A stretch of 64,000 nucleotides of DNA from Dysidea avara (lineage: Eukaryota; Porifera; Demospongiae; Dictyoceratida; Dysideidae): positions 11,749,682-11,813,681 of the forward strand of contig NC_089275.1 in the NCBI RefSeq assembly GCF_963678975.1, written 5' to 3'. Made by a program: the position numbers and the translations under genes. Below, one piece after another: positions 59,730-64,000 of the stretch (position 1 is its first letter; each line of letters starts with the position of its first letter). The notes beneath the pieces were generated by a model, which was given only the letters and a program-made list of their open reading frames with translations, was not told the origin of the DNA and made no database searches.

Positions 59730-62366
59730 TAAATATAAAGAAACAATGCACAAATGTTGGAAAGTGATGTACAGTAAAGTGCTCTTGAGTATAAATATTT
59801 ATATTGCAACCAGCATTATAAATAACAAGAATTAGTCTAGCCACTTCTAATAAACATAGCTCTTTAACATAGCTCTGATACGGCCAGTGACAAATGAACA
59901 CAAATCAATTAATAGAACACTATACTAGCATTGACACTGGGGTTTTATTGATGTACACAATGTGATGTTTGGAGCAGGTCATTGCCAATGTGTACATCAT
60001 GGAAATTTGAGTAGAGAAACAGTTTACAAGCTTGTAATAGGCACTGTCAGTTAACTGGAAACTTTACAAACCTTTTGATGTTTACTAGATGAATCTTTAA
60101 ATAAAATGCTTTTGGCTCAAGGAGCGGCTAACTATCAGTGTTGATGAGTTAGCCAGTCTATATACCTAATCTGTGCCAGTTACAGCTCATTATTTCACAG
60201 GCTTTCAATGCAGGTCAGTGGTGAGATACTGTAGTTAATGAAACATTCTTGACTGCTTTATTAGTGTTTTAATACAGGTGATTGCTCTATTAGAGTATTT
60301 CGAACATTTTAGTGTAAGAATCCAACATTGCTACAAAGAAGCATTGTGCTGCAAAATCCATTTTGAACATTGATATGATGATGACCTTTATAAGGCATTT
60401 TCCATTGATTGTTCACATTCTCGCTTTCCGTTCCCATTTTCCTAGAATTCTACTTAAAACCATCAACCGCATGGCAGCTGCAGCAAAGCATGTGACATAA
60501 TAACAATATAAGTTCCTTCTTCTATACTATAGTGGATATGTATAACAGGTGCAATCTTCCACATGTCCATTCAATTTAGGCAACTATCCAGCCAATTCTG
60601 GTTATATTATGACATTGTGGCAGGACAACAGAAAATTAAAGCTCTGGCAGTGCCCTCTCATATTTCCAATACCCAAGTACAAAAGTACAGTGACTATTGC
60701 ACCGCTTTTACTCACCTACTTTGCTGCAAGAATAGAATTCTATGTGAATCAGTGCTGGGAGTGCACAAGATCTAGATACTCTAATAGAGAGTCACCAAAC
60801 AACTCTTTATTATATTCAATGTGTCTCCATTAACAGATGTATCTATACTGTACATAATCAAGTGCATGAACCTATCGGAAATACCTTCATTTACTGAAGT
60901 AGCTATCTACTTGTACAGTACAGTATCATAATGGTAATCAATGCCATAAAATTATAGAAGCATCCTATTTAAGTACATGTTTACCACTGAAAATGGATTC
61001 AGATTCAATCTCAAAAATTTCCTATGGGGCCGAGGCATTCTTTCCAAAACTCTCTTACTATTGGCATGCTAGTGTGCTTTGCACAGTAAGGTACATTTAA
61101 ATACTTTGTAGTTGACAGCCACCCCACATGACTTGCCCCCCAAATGACATGCCCCCCCTCCCACCCCCTACTGTTCTCCGTCCCGATTCAAGGTAGCATT
61201 GTGGATGGAAGCACAAAGCGATTTTTAAGGACAAAGCGATTTTTGGCCACATATTGTGATTGTTGACAGTATTTACGTACATGTTTTGCAATGTAAATGC
61301 TAATGATAGTTCTCCATTGATCGTCAAACTATTGTATATGTTTGTCCTTGTATTCTCTACATTCCTTTCCTGGCTGTGAGTCACAGTCAAGATTGCTTTC
61401 AGCTCAGTCTCTGATAATTCAATCAATATGTATAGTTGTCTACATCAACATGCCACTTGGCAAAGTGCTTACTTGGCTTGTGTCTTGGTTGACTTATAAA
61501 GTAGTAAGTTAGCTACTGCATACTTATACACTGTACATACCTATCATAGTCATTGCACAACATGAGCTCGAACACATGAGAACTCTTCAACTACAAAACC
61601 CACAAAAACTAGAGAATATGATCTGTGAAACTAATCCTGGTTTGGCATGGAACCATGAAAATAAAATTGTAATGTTAATCCTGTTTTATTATGTAACCGT
61701 GAAAATTTCATACTGCAAAAAAATTGCATGGTAATTAATTTGCAAAACATCCTGACACAATTTCATGTTGTTACTGTGACAACTGATAATTACAGGGGCA
61801 ACAGGGGAAGAATTTCATAGACATATTAAAAAGTAAAATAAGAAATAGAGATAGCTGAAAATACCTGTGAAACAAGAGGAGATGTTGGTGTAATTAACAA
61901 GGTTTGTGACTACATCTAGTAAAACCACAAATCCCCATCTTTCAAGAGTTTGTTTATTTTGTATGATAGCTACTTGCAAAAAGGGATTCATGGTTTATTC
62001 TATAACAGAAAAATTAGGTAGCTATCAAACAAGACTCATACCCATTCACTCTGTGCGAAGGTAGAACAAGTGAACTTATCAGGCAGCTGGGGTATGAAAT
62101 GGGATTGACAGAGCTAGCCACGGATCTATGTAATACTCAAAGAGTAGCTATCTACAGCGTAAAAAAAGTTTCCCTCAGCAGTATTCATTAACCAGCACAT
62201 AATCATGTTAAACCACAGAAGCCTCACACTTCAAACATGGGTATTTATAGCTATGATTAATCTTCAGGTTACTGAGCTATATAGGAGGGTAATGACCCAG
62301 AACAAGATCTAAACTTTAACTGTGTAGCTATAACCTTCTGATTGTGAAGTTTCACAGTATTGATAA
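59730..62366. other. No supported gene; 5' flank of gene B
   Basis: Should hold the non-coding first exon and promoter of gene B, not located. A 109-codon minus-strand frame at 61426-61097 is Gly-rich at its end over a C-rich tract and resembles nothing known. CTCTATTAGAG words near 60285 and 60780. Confidence 0.45.
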
Positions 62367-63479
62367 GGCCACTCCAAGTCATACCTTAGTTTCTGGTCAC
62401 TCCCAAGCCTACAAATGGATGCGGGCGGGCGGATGATCAGGACTTCAGGACTATAGACTCTACTGTGACAATATATTGTATGGTATTATTATTTGCTCAA
62501 TTTAGCAAATTCATGTTGATTTTAACCAACAACATAAGTAGTTGTGCTTCGGCAAAAAATGCACTAGGAAAGTTGTTGATGGATCATGGCTAGCTATACA
62601 CTGATGTATAGCATTTAAGTATATATTTATTTATTGATTTAGAATATACTATAGGAAATGTTTTGCTCATGTAGCTACTTATGCTTTCCAAGTGAAATAA
62701 ATGTCTCATTAGCTATGTCAGGAAAGTATTACTATGACTTATAGCTAAGTTGTTCATATGATCATGATACACAATGAAATTTAACTTCTATTTTCACATC
62801 AGAAATTCTTCATTCAAATGTAAAGTCTTAGCCCACTAGCTATGTGTTTCCAGCCTTCTATTCAGTAACCTTGAGAAAAGTAACTGTCAAAGTTTTGAGT
62901 CATTGAGTGCTCCAGACTACTGTTTTTTAGTGATCATCTGGGAATGTTTAAACTATAAGGGTTTCTACTTGCCAATCTAATTTTAGTTATGGAAAAGTTT
63001 AAGCTTAAGCTCACCGAATGTTGCCGGCTTTCCATACCCCTGTAGTGTTCAGTGATAAGGAATTAGACTAATCATTAGAGGACTACATTTGAATTATAAA
63101 GTTAAAGCTATGGCCCATCTGCATGGACTAGTAGTTAATGCTACTGAAATTACTTTGGTTACAGAAGCATTAGTAACAGTTATAATCTGAACAGCTATAT
63201 AATCAAGGACAAAACTAGCTATAGTTAGAAACATTTTATTAGTGTGGCATATATACCTAATATATACCTAATATTAGAGTTAAGAGTAGTGTGACTGCTC
63301 TATTGGAATCCCTGAATGCTCTATTAGAGTATATCGATCTTTTGCAGTAAAAAATAAGTGTCTTGCTGGGTCACGTGCACTTAAGCACCTGTAATATTAA
63401 TAATAGTCCTCATAAACTAGGGTTTCAGGTTTACCATGCGGGCGGGTGACCAGAAACTAAGGTTTGACTTGGTGTGGCC
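62367..63479. mobile_element. Harbinger-like element, 1113 bp, non-coding
   Basis: 3-bp duplication TAA at 62364-62366 and 63480-63482. The ends GGCCACTCCAAGTCATACCT and GGCCACACCAAGTCAAACCT are followed by TAGTTTCTGGTCAC on both sides. A GCGGGCGGG block sits just inside both ends, as in the element at 51500-51954. No transposase frame. Confidence 0.82.
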
Positions 63480-64000
63480 TAAATAAATAGCTACGTAAAT
63501 AAGTAAATTGCCTCCCACACAAAATGACTGCACTGGGAACTGCAACACGACTGTTAGTAATACTTAGTATTACATATAATTTCCAAATGTCATGCTCAGA
63601 ATAAATACTCTCTGACACTGCAGAGTTACTGAACTGCCGGCGGACGCCGGGTCATGCACGGTGACCACCGGCGTCCCCATTACCAATACAAAGACTGGTA
63701 GTTGAATTTAGTTGATACCTGGCGATGATAATCTCCCCGGCGTAGCCAAAGTTGTATCATCAAGCTCTCCAAATCTTCAAGGTCATGATGGCCTATTTCC
63801 GCTCGTTCTAATTGAGAGTATAAACGCCTCTAAAATTATTTAATAAGTCAGATTTATGTGTTCTACTTTTAGTGCAAGAAATATGTATGATCCTGTGTTC
63901 CAAGCTAGCTATTTGTTTCATTCCTTATATAGCTAGCTATACCTGTGTTAATTGCATCATATAGACTAATATTGGCCCTGCTAACATTATCTTTGATTCG
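63480..64000. other. No gene; GC-rich hairpin
   Basis: A stem GGACGCCGG/CCGGCGTCC with inner GTCA/TGAC lies at about 63642-63675, a striking GC island in AT-rich DNA. Nothing else recognised. Confidence 0.5.

Noticed and set aside
61097-61426. 109-codon minus-strand frame with Gly-rich end
   Set aside because: The Gly-rich part is the complement of a C-rich tract, and no domain or splice context supports it.

Overview
The window is animal genomic DNA: AT-rich, with GT-AG introns, genes of many small exons, and dense in small inverted-repeat transposons. The mix of a conserved actin-related protein, a Golgi SNARE, a Roc-COR-Death receptor-like gene and Death/ankyrin genes fits an early-branching metazoan, most likely a demosponge. 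That placement is inference from gene content, not a database match.

Layout. (1) 741-7422 (+): 3' part of a Roc-COR-Death-transmembrane gene whose COR exon is split by a 1165-bp hAT element with a perfect 8-bp target duplication. (2) 7423-15225: no intact gene; it holds a LINE 3' remnant, foldback elements and a decayed ARF-family GTPase pseudogene. (3) 15232-16212 (+): a single-exon gene for a 326-residue protein with two Z-alpha-like winged helices and a third winged-helix-like C-terminus. (4) 16474-21514 (-): a complete four-exon BET1/GS15-type SNARE (110 aa). (5) 21637-26950 (+): a complete fourteen-exon ACTL6/BAF53 actin-related protein (426 aa), divergent from the SNARE gene across only 122 bp. 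(6) 29735-39079 (-) and 47845-59725 (-): two paralogous genes sharing an unrecognised ~245-residue module followed by ankyrin repeats, almost one 99-nt phase-0 exon per repeat. The second gene starts with a Death domain and closes as a 668-aa reading frame. (7) 59726-64000: no gene seen, one Harbinger-like element.

Exon models for the SNARE, the actin-related gene and the second ankyrin gene were built by hand from splice signals, phase and family similarity. Each sums to a multiple of three. Biologically, BAF53 and the SNARE are housekeeping genes. The Roc-COR-Death gene, the two module-ankyrin genes and the Z-alpha-like gene look like an innate-immunity or cell-death type repertoire. The window shows no physical proof that they act together.

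The mobile fraction is unusually legible. Four hAT-type elements have 8-bp duplications, two Harbinger-like elements have TTA/TAA duplications, and a TGTGACC-ended family is flanked by TA. One member of that family contains a nested hAT element. tRNA-derived SINEs, LINE 3' fragments, and a repeat family that keeps the same short peptide frame in three copies are also present.
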